From: Chitiniphilus shinanonensis DSM 23277
GTDB lineage: Bacteria; Pseudomonadota; Gammaproteobacteria; Burkholderiales; Chitinibacteraceae
DNA: 64,000 nucleotides
Direction of reading: 5' to 3'
NCBI RefSeq assembly: GCF_000374805.1
Contig: NZ_KB895338.1
Coordinates: forward strand, 124,001 to 188,000
Position 1 is the stretch's first letter, and the number at the start of each line of letters is the position of its first letter. The notes below the pieces were generated by a model. That model had not been told where the DNA came from and did no database searches. It was given only the letters and a program-made list of their open reading frames with translations. This document shows positions 8,084 to 16,487 of this stretch, one piece after another. Made by a program: the position numbers and the translations under genes.

Positions 8084-8889
8084 GCGCCGGCATCCCTCCC
8101 CTGGTGCAGGACAGCGGCGTGCCGTTCGACCTGTTCATCCAGGCGCTGACCGAACAGCTGGACAAAGCCCAGGCCGCGATGGCGCTCAAGGCGCGCGTCG
8201 GCAAGCTGCCGCTCACCTTCGCGGTGAAGGAGGTATCGCTCGACCTGCGCGCCTTCGTGCAGATGGTGGACGACGACGTGTTCGTGCGCCCGGCCGGCCC
8301 CGGCGACGCCGAGGCCAGCACCATCAAGCTGGCGCTCACCACCATCACCAAGCCGATGATCGAAGAGAACGCCATCGACTTCCAGCCCGAGGACCCGAAG
8401 TTCTCGCTGCGCGAAGCGCTGGGCGAAGGTAAGGACAGCGAAGACCTGCAACGTCGGCTGGAGCGCATCGGCGTGCGCAACGTGCAGCAGCTCACCGAAC
8501 TGCGCAAGACCGCCGGCACCGACGTGATCGCGCGCCTGGCGCGGCTGCCGGTGAACCGGCTGCAACAGGCGCTGATGAACGCCGCCGCGCCGCGCGTCAC
8601 CCAGGTGGAAAGCCGTACCGAGGCCGGCCTCGGCGGGCCGGACCCGGTGGCAAGCAACCGGGTGCAGATCACCAGCCCGCTGCTGCGCGCCGGCCGCCTG
8701 CCGCTGGTGCGCGCCGCCGGCGAGGCGGTGCCGGTGATCGAGGCCGGCGACGGCAGCCTGGTGCTGGCGCCGCTGGCGATGCAGCTGGGCTGCGAGGCCG
8801 AGATCGATTTCGGCGACGGCGACGTCGGCCACGTCGACCTGTCGACCGGCAGCGTCGGCCGCATGCGCGACGGGAGGGCCCGGCCATGA
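8080..8889 (+). CDS. Trypco2-like domain protein with helix-hairpin-helix-like centre (269 aa)
   Basis: 269 residues and no signal peptide. Residues 14-90 (FIQALTEQLDKAQAAM, LPLTFAVKEVSLDLRAFVQM, STIKLALTTI) resemble trypsin-co-occurring domain 2 as known from peptidase-linked conflict systems; this comes from recall of the family pattern, not a search. A helical stretch near 120-170 (LERIGVRNVQQLTELRKTAG, DVIARLARLPVNRLQQAL) reads like a helix-hairpin-helix or SAM-like unit. The C-terminus is beta-rich (PLVRAAGEAVPVIEAGDGSL). ATG 8080 overlaps the previous stop, and the stop overlaps the subtilase start. Its place between the peptidase genes supports a regulatory or adaptor role. Confidence 0.72.
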   Translation: MSAGIPPLVQDSGVPFDLFIQALTEQLDKAQAAMALKARVGKLPLTFAVKEVSLDLRAFVQMVDDDVFVRPAGPGDAEASTIKLALTTITKPMIEENAIDFQPEDPKFSLREALGEGKDSEDLQRRLERIGVRNVQQLTELRKTAGTDVIARLARLPVNRLQQALMNAAAPRVTQVESRTEAGLGGPDPVASNRVQITSPLLRAGRLPLVRAAGEAVPVIEAGDGSLVLAPLAMQLGCEAEIDFGDGDVGHVDLSTGSVGRMRDGRARP

Positions 8890-10268
8890 ACGGCTACGGA
8901 GCCCGCGTACCGCGCCGCCTGCTGATCACGCTGCGCCTGGGCGAAACGCCCGAGCACCTGCCCAGCCTGCTGGCCTGCCGCCGCTACGGCGTCACCCCGG
9001 CCGAATCCATCGACGGCGGCCCGATCGACCGCCTGCTGCGCCACCACGGCGGCGCGCTGCGCTGCACCCGGCTGCACAACTCGCGTACCCGCCACGACCA
9101 GCGTCCCGGCACCGCCGGCGCGCGCCGCTACGACGACGTGGAACAGCTGACCGGCGTGGCGCGGGTGTTGCGGGTGCTGGTGCAGGACGACCGCCACATG
9201 CCGGCGCTGTTGCAGGCGCTGGCGCAGCTGGCCAGCGTCGAGCACGTGCGCCCGGACCAACTGAGCGGCATCCCGTTCGACGGCGTCACCGCGCCGGGCC
9301 GGCCGGACGAACTGGCCGCCTGGCAATCGCGCGAACTGATCCGCCTGCCCGAGGCGCTGGGCTTCGAGCCGGGCGACCCCGCGGTGCTGGTCGGGCTGGC
9401 CGATACCGGCGTGATGGGCAGCCATAGCGACCTGGAGCCGCTGCGGCGCGGCTTCGACACCGTGGATCTCGACGCCAGCGTCACCGGCGGCCTGACCCTG
9501 ATCGGCGACAACCACCTGAGCGACGAAGAACCGGACGACGAGGTCGGACACGGCACCGGCTGCGCCGGCATCCTGCACGCGGGCGGCCTGTCGTTGCCGC
9601 CGGGCGGCGCCGGGCAGTGCGGCCTGACTCCCGTGCGGGTGTTGGGCGCCGCGTTGCAGAACGACAAGCGCGTCGGCATCGGCGCCCTGTCCAACATCGA
9701 CGCCGGGATGAAGCGGTTGATCGACCTGGGGGTGAAGGTCATCAACATGAGCTTCGGTACCCCCGAATCCGCGCTGCGCCCCGACGACGCCCCGCCGCAC
9801 CAGGAAGTGGTGCGCTACGCCCTGGCGCGCGGCGTGCTGCTGGTGGCGGCCAGCGGCAACTCCGGCAAGGAGGAGCGCTATTTTCCGGCCGCCCACCCCG
9901 GCGTGATCGCCGTGGGCGCGGTGGATGCCGCGCTCAAGCCGTGCAGCTTCAGCACCCGCGGCGGCCACGTGGCGCTGTCGGCGCCGGGGCGCGACATCTG
10001 GACCACCGGCCTGACCGGCTACCAGCGCGCCAGCGGCACCAGCTTTGCCGCGCCGTTCGTCTCGGCGGTGTGCGCGCTGATGGCGTCCTACGCCCAGCGC
10101 CGCGCCATGCCGCTGACCCCGGAGCTGGCGCGCGAGGTACTGGTGGCCTCGGCCCGGCCGTTCCCGGTGGCCGGAGTGGAAGGCGGCGGCGCCGGCGTGC
10201 TCGACGCGCTGGCCGCGTTGCAGGCGCTGGACACCCGCCTGGACGCCCTGCTGGAGGACGAACCATGA
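8886..10268 (+). CDS. subtilisin-like serine peptidase (S8), cytosolic
   Basis: 460-residue S8 peptidase. The catalytic residues are all visible: Asp173 (LADTGV), His222 (GHGTGCAGI), oxyanion Asn325 (AASGNSG) and Ser386 (GTSFAAPFVS). The first 160 residues are an N-terminal region with a propeptide-like alpha/beta segment (VARVLRVLVQDDRHMPALL, SVEHVRPDQL) that may act as an inhibitory prodomain. There is no signal peptide, unlike most bacterial subtilases, so it probably acts inside the cell, which fits a protease-executed conflict system. ATG 8886 overlaps the preceding stop by four bases. The substrate is unknown; the other cluster proteins are obvious candidates for cleavage. Confidence 0.93.
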   Translation: MNGYGARVPRRLLITLRLGETPEHLPSLLACRRYGVTPAESIDGGPIDRLLRHHGGALRCTRLHNSRTRHDQRPGTAGARRYDDVEQLTGVARVLRVLVQDDRHMPALLQALAQLASVEHVRPDQLSGIPFDGVTAPGRPDELAAWQSRELIRLPEALGFEPGDPAVLVGLADTGVMGSHSDLEPLRRGFDTVDLDASVTGGLTLIGDNHLSDEEPDDEVGHGTGCAGILHAGGLSLPPGGAGQCGLTPVRVLGAALQNDKRVGIGALSNIDAGMKRLIDLGVKVINMSFGTPESALRPDDAPPHQEVVRYALARGVLLVAASGNSGKEERYFPAAHPGVIAVGAVDAALKPCSFSTRGGHVALSAPGRDIWTTGLTGYQRASGTSFAAPFVSAVCALMASYAQRRAMPLTPELAREVLVASARPFPVAGVEGGGAGVLDALAALQALDTRLDALLEDEP

Positions 10269-10502
10269 CCGCGCGACGCCGCCGCTCGCCGCGCGGGGCA
10301 GTACGGAGTCGCGGCAGACCCGAGTTTTTCTTTCACAACCGGCGGAGAACCTGCCATGGACCCAAGCGGTTGATGTGCAAGCGGGCGCTGGACCCGCCAC
10401 CCGAGCGCAGCGAGGCCCCCTCGCGGCTCGACCGGGGGCCCGACACCGGATCACCCGCAGCAACGGACCGCTTTTCCAGAACAGGTTCCAAGGAGCAAGC
10501 CC

Positions 10503-12506
10503 ATGGCGAATGACGACAAGGCGCCGGCCCCTGCCGGCAAACCCGAGGACCCGAAGGTCAAGGCCGCCGAGGCCAGGCCCGAGGTGCTTCTCACCCCCAA
10601 ACCCAGGGGCTCGGGCGGTGCGCGCTCCGGCACGGGCAGTACCCGCAAGCGCCCGCCTCGCAAGTCCGCCGCGCCCGCCACGGTCGATCTGGTCGGCTAC
10701 GACTCGACGAACGAAGACGACCAGTACCCGTATGGAGACAACGAGATGAACCGAATCCTGCTGGTGGACCTGAGCGAACGCGAATTGCGCCGCCGCGCCA
10801 CGGTCGCCGAGATCGTGCAGCGCTACAAGACCATCGACGAAACCAAGGACAAGAGCGGCGGCCTGACCGCGCGGCAGCGCCTGGAATACGACCAGTACCG
10901 CCGCACCCTCGACCAGGACGAGGTCATCGATCCGTTCTACCGCGAGGTGGTGGCCACGCTGCTGCAACAGAACAGCGACAGCCTGACCACCCTGCTGCAC
11001 GAGCACGGCCTGATGGGCTCGCAGCGCGGCGTGCCGGGCGACGGCAACGGGCTGGACGGCCGCGAGCAGGAAGTGGCCGGCGTGGCCGGCCTGCTGCAAC
11101 TGGACAACATCACCGAGCCCGACCGCCCCGGCTTCCGCTCGAAGGTGACCCAGGCGCAGGGCGAGTACCGCGAGAACCGCGAACTGTTCAGCGCGGTGTT
11201 CGCCGCGCTGTCCGGCCAGCACCAGGTGACGGTGCGCAGCCAGATCCAGCAGGGGCTGGTGGACGACGCCATCGTCGGCACCATCCGCCCCGGCGGCTCG
11301 ATCAGCAAGCGCCGCGATCCGCGCACCGGCGAGATCTCCGAGAACAGCGACACCCTCCTGCGCCGCGACAACGTGGTGTACGCCCTGTCGGCGCGCAGCG
11401 TGGCCGGCGTGGTGCGCAAGCTGGCGGCCGACCGCGTCAGCGCGGCCGATCCGTGGTTGTCCAGCCGCATCGACGCCGCCTTCGATTCGCTGACCGGCGT
11501 GCTGTCCGGCGGCCCGGCGTCGTCGCTGGAGATCGTGCTGCCCGACCTGGAGGATTCGGTGGACGTGGAAATCGTCCAGGAGAACCTGCACGCGGTGCAG
11601 GCCATCTACTTCAGCTTCATGCTGGAAGAGGCGCGGCTGTTCCAGGTGGTGGAACGCATCGTCGACCTGTTCCGCCAGGGCCTGCTGCCGCTGGGCCGCG
11701 GCAAGGCGGGCGACTATCTGTTCCGCTACTACAAGACCGCCGGCGAGCGCATCACCGAGGCCGAGCGCCGCGACCTGTACATGCGGGCCTTCGGCGCGCC
11801 CGGCGGCGACCCCAACGGCAACATGCCCAACCGCGAATTCAACGAACTGTGGCTGCGCTTCGTGTCGGCGGTGTCCAACTTCTCGCGCCAGATCTCGGTG
11901 GAAAAGCTGCTGCGCCAGACGGTGCCGATGTCGGTGTCGCAGGAACAGGTGCGCAAGGCCGCGCGCGATCTGGCGGCCAACCTGTCGCTGCACGGCTACG
12001 GCATCGCCTACTTCGCCGCCACCGACCTGCAACAGAGCATCCTGGAGTTCCGCGACCTGCTGTCCGACCCCGAGGTGCGCGGCGCCTTCGGTGCGCGCGA
12101 CATGTGGCAGGTGGTGGACCAGGTGAACGCCAACTACCTGGGCGGCACGCGCAACACCTACCGCTACCGGGTGCAGGCCAACGCAGGCGCCATCGTGGTG
12201 CGCTGGCTGGCTAAGAACCAGCAGCGCCTGACCGGCCGCTTCGGCCTGGAGGTGATCTCGATCGACGCCCTGACCAACCCGCAACTGCGCGCCCTGGGCA
12301 GCGACCGCCCGCTGGTCGATCCCACCGACTGGGATCTGGTCAACGCCTGCGAGCAATGGCTGGCGGTGGGCGGGGTGCAGGACCAGAGCATCGAACAGTA
12401 CTCGCAGCCGATCGAATCGCCGGTCATCACCAGCAAACCCATCGAAATGCCCCGCGCCGCGCGCGACGTACTCGACAGCGTGGGGATTTCGCTGCCGGGG
12501 ATGTAG
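10503..12506 (+). CDS. 667-aa cluster protein with a domain shared with the 16.5-kb gene
   Basis: No known family recognised. Residues 1-60 are Lys/Arg/Pro/Ala-rich and probably disordered; the rest is mostly helical and cytosolic. The C-terminal half aligns by eye with the 289-residue product at 16488: DLFRQGLLPLGRGKAGDYLF against GLFASGAITQPLGPTGELIT, then FRDLLSDPEVRGAFGARDMW against IAFLRDPRLLAAFSVRSMW, then YRVQANAGAIVVRWL against VRQHVELGNAGVTLLAW. ATG 10503 follows AAGGAG. A 234-bp gap separates it from the subtilase gene, so a second promoter is possible. Structural scaffold or sensor are both open. Confidence 0.8.
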   Translation: MANDDKAPAPAGKPEDPKVKAAEARPEVLLTPKPRGSGGARSGTGSTRKRPPRKSAAPATVDLVGYDSTNEDDQYPYGDNEMNRILLVDLSERELRRRATVAEIVQRYKTIDETKDKSGGLTARQRLEYDQYRRTLDQDEVIDPFYREVVATLLQQNSDSLTTLLHEHGLMGSQRGVPGDGNGLDGREQEVAGVAGLLQLDNITEPDRPGFRSKVTQAQGEYRENRELFSAVFAALSGQHQVTVRSQIQQGLVDDAIVGTIRPGGSISKRRDPRTGEISENSDTLLRRDNVVYALSARSVAGVVRKLAADRVSAADPWLSSRIDAAFDSLTGVLSGGPASSLEIVLPDLEDSVDVEIVQENLHAVQAIYFSFMLEEARLFQVVERIVDLFRQGLLPLGRGKAGDYLFRYYKTAGERITEAERRDLYMRAFGAPGGDPNGNMPNREFNELWLRFVSAVSNFSRQISVEKLLRQTVPMSVSQEQVRKAARDLAANLSLHGYGIAYFAATDLQQSILEFRDLLSDPEVRGAFGARDMWQVVDQVNANYLGGTRNTYRYRVQANAGAIVVRWLAKNQQRLTGRFGLEVISIDALTNPQLRALGSDRPLVDPTDWDLVNACEQWLAVGGVQDQSIEQYSQPIESPVITSKPIEMPRAARDVLDSVGISLPGM

Positions 12507-12525
12507 GGCGAGGGCGACGTTTTGG

Positions 12526-12710
12526 GAAACCCCACACCTTGAACCACAGAGGACACGGAGAGCACAGAGATCCATAGAGGAAAACCAAGAGCAGGCAGGG
12601 CGATCCGTTCCTTTCCCCGCGCACTTCGCGGACTCGTGATTCGGAACCGGGTTCCTCCCGGTTTTCCTCTGTGCTCTCCGTGTCCTCTGTGGTTCGAGAT
12701 TTGGGGTTTC
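12526..12710. repeat. long palindromic intergenic repeat element
   Basis: Perfect 29-bp arms at 12541-12569 and 12667-12695, beginning GAACCACAGAGGACACGGAG on the left. The flanks add imperfect pairing (AAACCCCA), and an inner copy AGAGGAAAACC (12576-12586) can pair with 12660-12670. It fills most of the gap between two cluster genes. Palindromes with this CACAGAGGACACGGAGAG core recur in many bacterial genomes, so this is a dispersed non-coding element rather than part of the system. Confidence 0.85.
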
Positions 12711-12738
12711 ACCCACGCACACCATCAGGAGAACCGCC

Positions 12739-13782
12739 ATGCCGAACGGCAAACGCCCCATGGCCGATTATGTGAAGCACTCGCTGGCGCAGGCGTCGCA
12801 CGCGCTCGGGGTGCGCAGTCCGCTGCCTTACGTGGACGGCCTGCTCGACCGCACCTTCAGCCTGCCCGAGGACGACGTGTCCTACGCCGACAACGCGCTC
12901 ACGCCGGGCGCGGTGCCGTACGAGCCGTCGTTCTCCGAGGCGGAGCCGGACACGCTGCGCTTCACCATCGAGCCGCTCGGCCCCGGCGCCTCGCCGGTGG
13001 CGCGCCGCGACGAGGCCACCCGCGAGATGCGCCGGCTGATCTCGCCGTGCTTCGGCAAGGACGCGCTGCGCTGGTTCGACAGCCGCAGCGAGGAATGGCG
13101 CGGCATGAGCGGGCTGGGCTGGATGTCCTACGGCGCCTGGTTCGGCAGCGCCTTCGACGAGGACGGCCTGTACGCCACCAAGATCTACTACGAGCTGATG
13201 CCCAGCCAGATCGACGCGCTGTCGCCCAACCTGTCGCGGCTGACCCGGCAGGTGATGGCCGAGATGCCGACCCTGATGCCGATCTTCACTTCGATCGGCT
13301 GCAAACGCGAAGTGGGCAGCCAGCGCGTCACCTTCATGCATCGCGGCCCGCTGGTGGTGTCGGCGCTGGGCCCGCTGATGAACCGGCTCGGCATCGGCCA
13401 CCAGTTGCCCAGCCTGATGCGGGTGGTGGGCGTGGCCCTGGGCGGGCGCTTCGAATTGCCCAACGGCGGCGTGCTGCTGGGCCTGCGCGACACCGGCGAC
13501 GGCGTCGAGCTGAAGCTGGAGATATTGCTGGCCGCCCTGCCCGACCTGCCCGGCCGCTTCCTCGACCTGTTGCGCCTGGGGCTGGCCGAACGCCCGCGCC
13601 AGGTGGCCGCGCTCGACCGCTGGCTGACCGCGTTCGGCGTGGACGACGCCAACGAGCAGGGGCATTTCTCGGTGTTGAGCGTGCGCGTCAGCGCACGATC
13701 GCCGGCCCGCATCAGCCTGTACGTGCGGCCGATCGAATTCGAGATGCGCGACACCATCGAGGAATCGCGCGCGTTTGGGTGA
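12739..13782 (+). CDS. 347-aa cluster protein, function unknown, possible ABBA-like repeats
   Basis: 347 residues, cytosolic, no family recognised with confidence. It shows repeated strand-helix-strand units: YATKIYYELMP, QRVTFMHRGPLVVSA, VELKLEILLAALPDLPGRFL, and SVLSVRVSARSPARISLYVR at the C-terminus. The spacing and the strand motifs K-x-Y-Y and I-x-L-Y-V-R-P recall ABBA-type prenyltransferases, but I could not identify a catalytic set, so that is only a suggestion. An N-terminal helix is followed by an aromatic-rich patch (GMSGLGWMSYGAWFG). ATG 12739 has AGGAG upstream. It follows the long palindrome and precedes three members of the paralog family. Confidence 0.75.
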   Translation: MPNGKRPMADYVKHSLAQASHALGVRSPLPYVDGLLDRTFSLPEDDVSYADNALTPGAVPYEPSFSEAEPDTLRFTIEPLGPGASPVARRDEATREMRRLISPCFGKDALRWFDSRSEEWRGMSGLGWMSYGAWFGSAFDEDGLYATKIYYELMPSQIDALSPNLSRLTRQVMAEMPTLMPIFTSIGCKREVGSQRVTFMHRGPLVVSALGPLMNRLGIGHQLPSLMRVVGVALGGRFELPNGGVLLGLRDTGDGVELKLEILLAALPDLPGRFLDLLRLGLAERPRQVAALDRWLTAFGVDDANEQGHFSVLSVRVSARSPARISLYVRPIEFEMRDTIEESRAFG

Positions 13783-13785
13783 GAC

Positions 13786-13912
13786 GCCGGACTTCGTCCG
13801 GCGTGGGAAGGGAGAAGAGGGAAGGGAGAAGGGTAAAGGCAACAGCCACACCGGGTTCTTGCCTTTGCCTCTGCTGTTCACCCTTCCCTCTTCCCCCTTC
13901 CCCCTTCCCTGC
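13786..13912. repeat. hairpin plus purine/pyrimidine inverted-repeat element
   Basis: A perfect hairpin GCCGGAC-TTC-GTCCGGC (13786-13802) follows the previous stop and could terminate transcription. Next comes a purine-rich arm of GGGAAGG/GAAGGG units (about 13804-13838), an inner part with GTAAAGGCAAC and TTGCCTTTGCC, and a pyrimidine-rich arm (about 13879-13909) that pairs imperfectly with the first. A similarly built element lies at 41780-41898. Confidence 0.7.
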
Positions 13913-13936
13913 TGTCAAGCATCCAAGGAGCACGTC

Positions 13937-15244
13937 ATGCCCACCAGTCGAGAGAACATCGATGCCACGCGCCAGGCGGTGCGGGCGTTGCTGGAACGCA
14001 GCGAGGCATTCAACGCGCTCGATACCGACAAACGCCGCCAACTGGCCAACGACCTGGTGCAGATCGGCACCCAGCTGGCCGAGCCGGGCGGGCAGCGTCT
14101 GGCGCCGACGCAGCAGGCACCGGCGGTGCGCGCGCTGGCCGAACAGGGGCTGGCGCGCAGCGGCCGCAAGGTCAGCAGCGCCGGCAAGAACACCCAGGAG
14201 GACGGCACCTTCGTCGCCCAGGGCGCCCGCGAAGGCGCCGAGGTGGCCGGCGCGCTGCTGACGGCGGTGAACTTCCCCGAATTCGTGTCGGGGCTGATCG
14301 ACGGGGTATTCCACTCCATCGTCGGCAGCTCGATCCAGCAGATGGAGGCCTACGCCAAGCTGGTGGCCGACGTGGCCAAGAGCCTGAACGAATTCCGCGA
14401 CGAGAACACCACCGCCAACCAGGGGCGCGATCACCTGGTGGAGCAGTTTCCCGACGTGTTCCAGCTATCGATGGATACCGGCGAATTCGGTGGCGATTTC
14501 GGCGGCTTCGGCGGCGACGGCGAGCAAAGCCAGCCGGCCGGCCCGCGCGTGGTGCTGCGCCAGGATGTGGACGAACGCCAGGCCATCGCCCGCATCAACC
14601 AGTCGCTGCCGCTGGAGCAGCCGATCACCCGGCTGGACGACAGCCTGGTCGAAGCGCTGCTGGTGCCCGCCGCGCGCAGCCAGATCGCCAGCAGCCGGCA
14701 GCAGTTGCTGGCGACCACGGTGATGCTGGGCATGCAGCGGGTGGTGGTCACCGACGGCAAGATCTCGGCCAAGGTGATGTACGACTTCCAGGCGCGCGAC
14801 AACATGCAGTTCCGCAAGAGCGCGCAGAGTTTCGACTACGGCGACCAGTACTCCTACGCCAGCGAGGGCGAATCGGAGACCGACTACCAGGGCGGCAGCC
14901 GCTCGCGCTCCAACAGCAAGGACAACGGCTGGCAGGACGAGACGCGCGACGCCAGCTACTACTCCAAGGGCAAGTACAAGAACAGCGCGCAGCCGGTGCT
15001 CAAGCTGGCCGCCGCCAGCCAGACCAGCCAGGACGCCAGCCTGACCACCAAGGCGCAGCTGGCCGGCGTGGTCGAGGTCAATTTCAAGAGCGACTACCTG
15101 CCGCTGGACAAGCTGGCCAACCCCGAATCGATCGCCGCCATCCAGATGAACGCCCAGCCGGGCATGGTCAAGACCATCGCCAACCGGCCGGCCGCGCCCG
15201 CCCCGGCCGGCGCGGCACCGACGCCCGCAACCCCCACCGCGTGA
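13937..15244 (+). CDS. cluster paralog family member 2 (435 aa)
   Basis: Same family as the products at 6843, 15252 and 17354. N-terminal helical domain (AVRALLERSEAFNAL, QLANDLVQIGTQL). Amphipathic core (NFPEFVSGLIDGVFHSIVG, SSIQQMEAYAKLVADVAK, NEFRDENTTANQGRDHL). Central block (RQQLLATTVMLGMQRVVVTD then KISAKVMYDF). A polar Tyr/Ser/Asp-rich variable stretch. C-terminal block (QLAGVVEVNFKSDYLPLDKL). No signal peptide. ATG 13937 follows AAGGAG; the longer open frame to 13775 runs into the repeat element and is rejected. The stop is 7 bp before the next family member. Confidence 0.8.
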   Translation: MPTSRENIDATRQAVRALLERSEAFNALDTDKRRQLANDLVQIGTQLAEPGGQRLAPTQQAPAVRALAEQGLARSGRKVSSAGKNTQEDGTFVAQGAREGAEVAGALLTAVNFPEFVSGLIDGVFHSIVGSSIQQMEAYAKLVADVAKSLNEFRDENTTANQGRDHLVEQFPDVFQLSMDTGEFGGDFGGFGGDGEQSQPAGPRVVLRQDVDERQAIARINQSLPLEQPITRLDDSLVEALLVPAARSQIASSRQQLLATTVMLGMQRVVVTDGKISAKVMYDFQARDNMQFRKSAQSFDYGDQYSYASEGESETDYQGGSRSRSNSKDNGWQDETRDASYYSKGKYKNSAQPVLKLAAASQTSQDASLTTKAQLAGVVEVNFKSDYLPLDKLANPESIAAIQMNAQPGMVKTIANRPAAPAPAGAAPTPATPTA

Positions 15245-15251
15245 GCACGCC

Positions 15252-16469
15252 ATGAGCGCGACCACCTATCCCCCGCCCCATGTCCGACCGCTGGCCGCCG
15301 ATCCGGCCTGGCTGGACGACGACACCCTGGACGCGGTGCGCCCGCACGTGCGGCAGCTGCTGGAGCAATCGCCCGGCTTTCGCGCGCTGCAACCGGACCA
15401 GCAGCGCGACATCGCCCGCAACATGGTGCGGGTGGCCGCCTACATGAGTAACCCGCAGGGCCTGGCCAAGGAGGAACTCACCCCCGGCAAGAGCGTGCTG
15501 GCGCGCGCGCAGGACGCGGTGGACGACGCCAAGAAGAAGGCGTCGGACAAAGTGGGCACCTTCGCCGGCAAGGACTTCACCGCCGGCGCCATGCGCGAGG
15601 GCGGCGAGCAGTTCAGCAAGTTCGTCGGCTCGGTGGATTTTCCCAAGTTCGTCGGCGGGCTGATCCAGAACGTGTTCCAGGCCATCGTCGATGCGTCGAT
15701 CCAGCAGATGAACGCCTACGCCGAGATGCTCAAGTCGGTGGCGCAGACGGTGGACCAGTTCGCCCAGGACAACATCTCGCTGAACAACGCCCGCGACTGG
15801 CTGATCGACAAGTTCCCCGGCGAGCTGGGGCTGGACGACAGCAACGCCGAGGAAACCGGCGGCCCCAGCCTGACGGTGCAGGGCGACAACGAGGAAGGCG
15901 TGTTGGCGCGGCTCAACCAGGAAATGGGTCTGGCCCATCCGGTATCCGATCTGTCCGACCCCGAGCAGGAAGGCCGGCTGGTGCAGTCGGCGCGGTTGCA
16001 GATGGCGCGCAGCCGCCAGCAGTTGCTGGCGTCGATGGTGATGCTGGGCATCAACCGCATCGTGGTCACCGACGGCGCGATCAATGCCAAGGTGGTGTTC
16101 GACTTCCGCAGTTCGGACACCGCCAAGCGCGACGCCAACGCCTCGCTGTACGACAAGCAATCCAGCGCCAACCGCAACCGTACCCGCGCCGGGGCGGGCG
16201 GCTGGGGCTGGGGCGCCAGCACCGAGAACGTCAACGAGCAGAAGCACATGACCACGGTGTCGTCATCGGTGGACGAAACGTCCGAATCCAAGGCGACCAT
16301 GAAGGCCCAGCTCACCGGCGAGGTGAAGGTGAACTTCAAGTCCGACTACTTCCCGATGGAGAAACTCGCCTCGCCGCAGATGATCGCCTCGATCCAGGGC
16401 AACGCCACCCCGGCCGACCCCAACGTGGTGCCGCAGGCCCGCAACGCGCCGGCGCCCGCCGGACATTGA
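15252..16469 (+). CDS. cluster paralog family member 3 (405 aa)
   Basis: N-terminal helices (VRQLLEQSPGFRAL, RDIARNMVRVAAYM) match the equivalent region of members 2 and 4. The core is the best-preserved copy of the family: VDFPKFVGGLIQNVFQAIVD, SIQQMNAYAEMLKSVAQTVD, NARDWLIDKFPGELG, RQQLLASMVMLGINRIVVTD, INAKVVFDF, LTGEVKVNFKSDYFPMEKL. The variable stretch has a GGWGWGAS patch. Lys/Asp-rich segments near residues 85-105 may be coiled. The start is 7 bp after the previous stop, so it is co-translated with member 2. No known fold or enzyme motif is seen. Confidence 0.82.
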   Translation: MSATTYPPPHVRPLAADPAWLDDDTLDAVRPHVRQLLEQSPGFRALQPDQQRDIARNMVRVAAYMSNPQGLAKEELTPGKSVLARAQDAVDDAKKKASDKVGTFAGKDFTAGAMREGGEQFSKFVGSVDFPKFVGGLIQNVFQAIVDASIQQMNAYAEMLKSVAQTVDQFAQDNISLNNARDWLIDKFPGELGLDDSNAEETGGPSLTVQGDNEEGVLARLNQEMGLAHPVSDLSDPEQEGRLVQSARLQMARSRQQLLASMVMLGINRIVVTDGAINAKVVFDFRSSDTAKRDANASLYDKQSSANRNRTRAGAGGWGWGASTENVNEQKHMTTVSSSVDETSESKATMKAQLTGEVKVNFKSDYFPMEKLASPQMIASIQGNATPADPNVVPQARNAPAPAGH

Positions 16470-16487
16470 TCGCCCACGGGTGCCGAC

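Noticed and set aside
10265-10513. Short Arg-rich frame starting by ATGA overlap with the subtilase stop
   Set aside because: Although it has an overlapping start, the product is Arg/Pro-rich, has no pattern, and overlaps the next gene. I treat it as chance, with low confidence in either direction.
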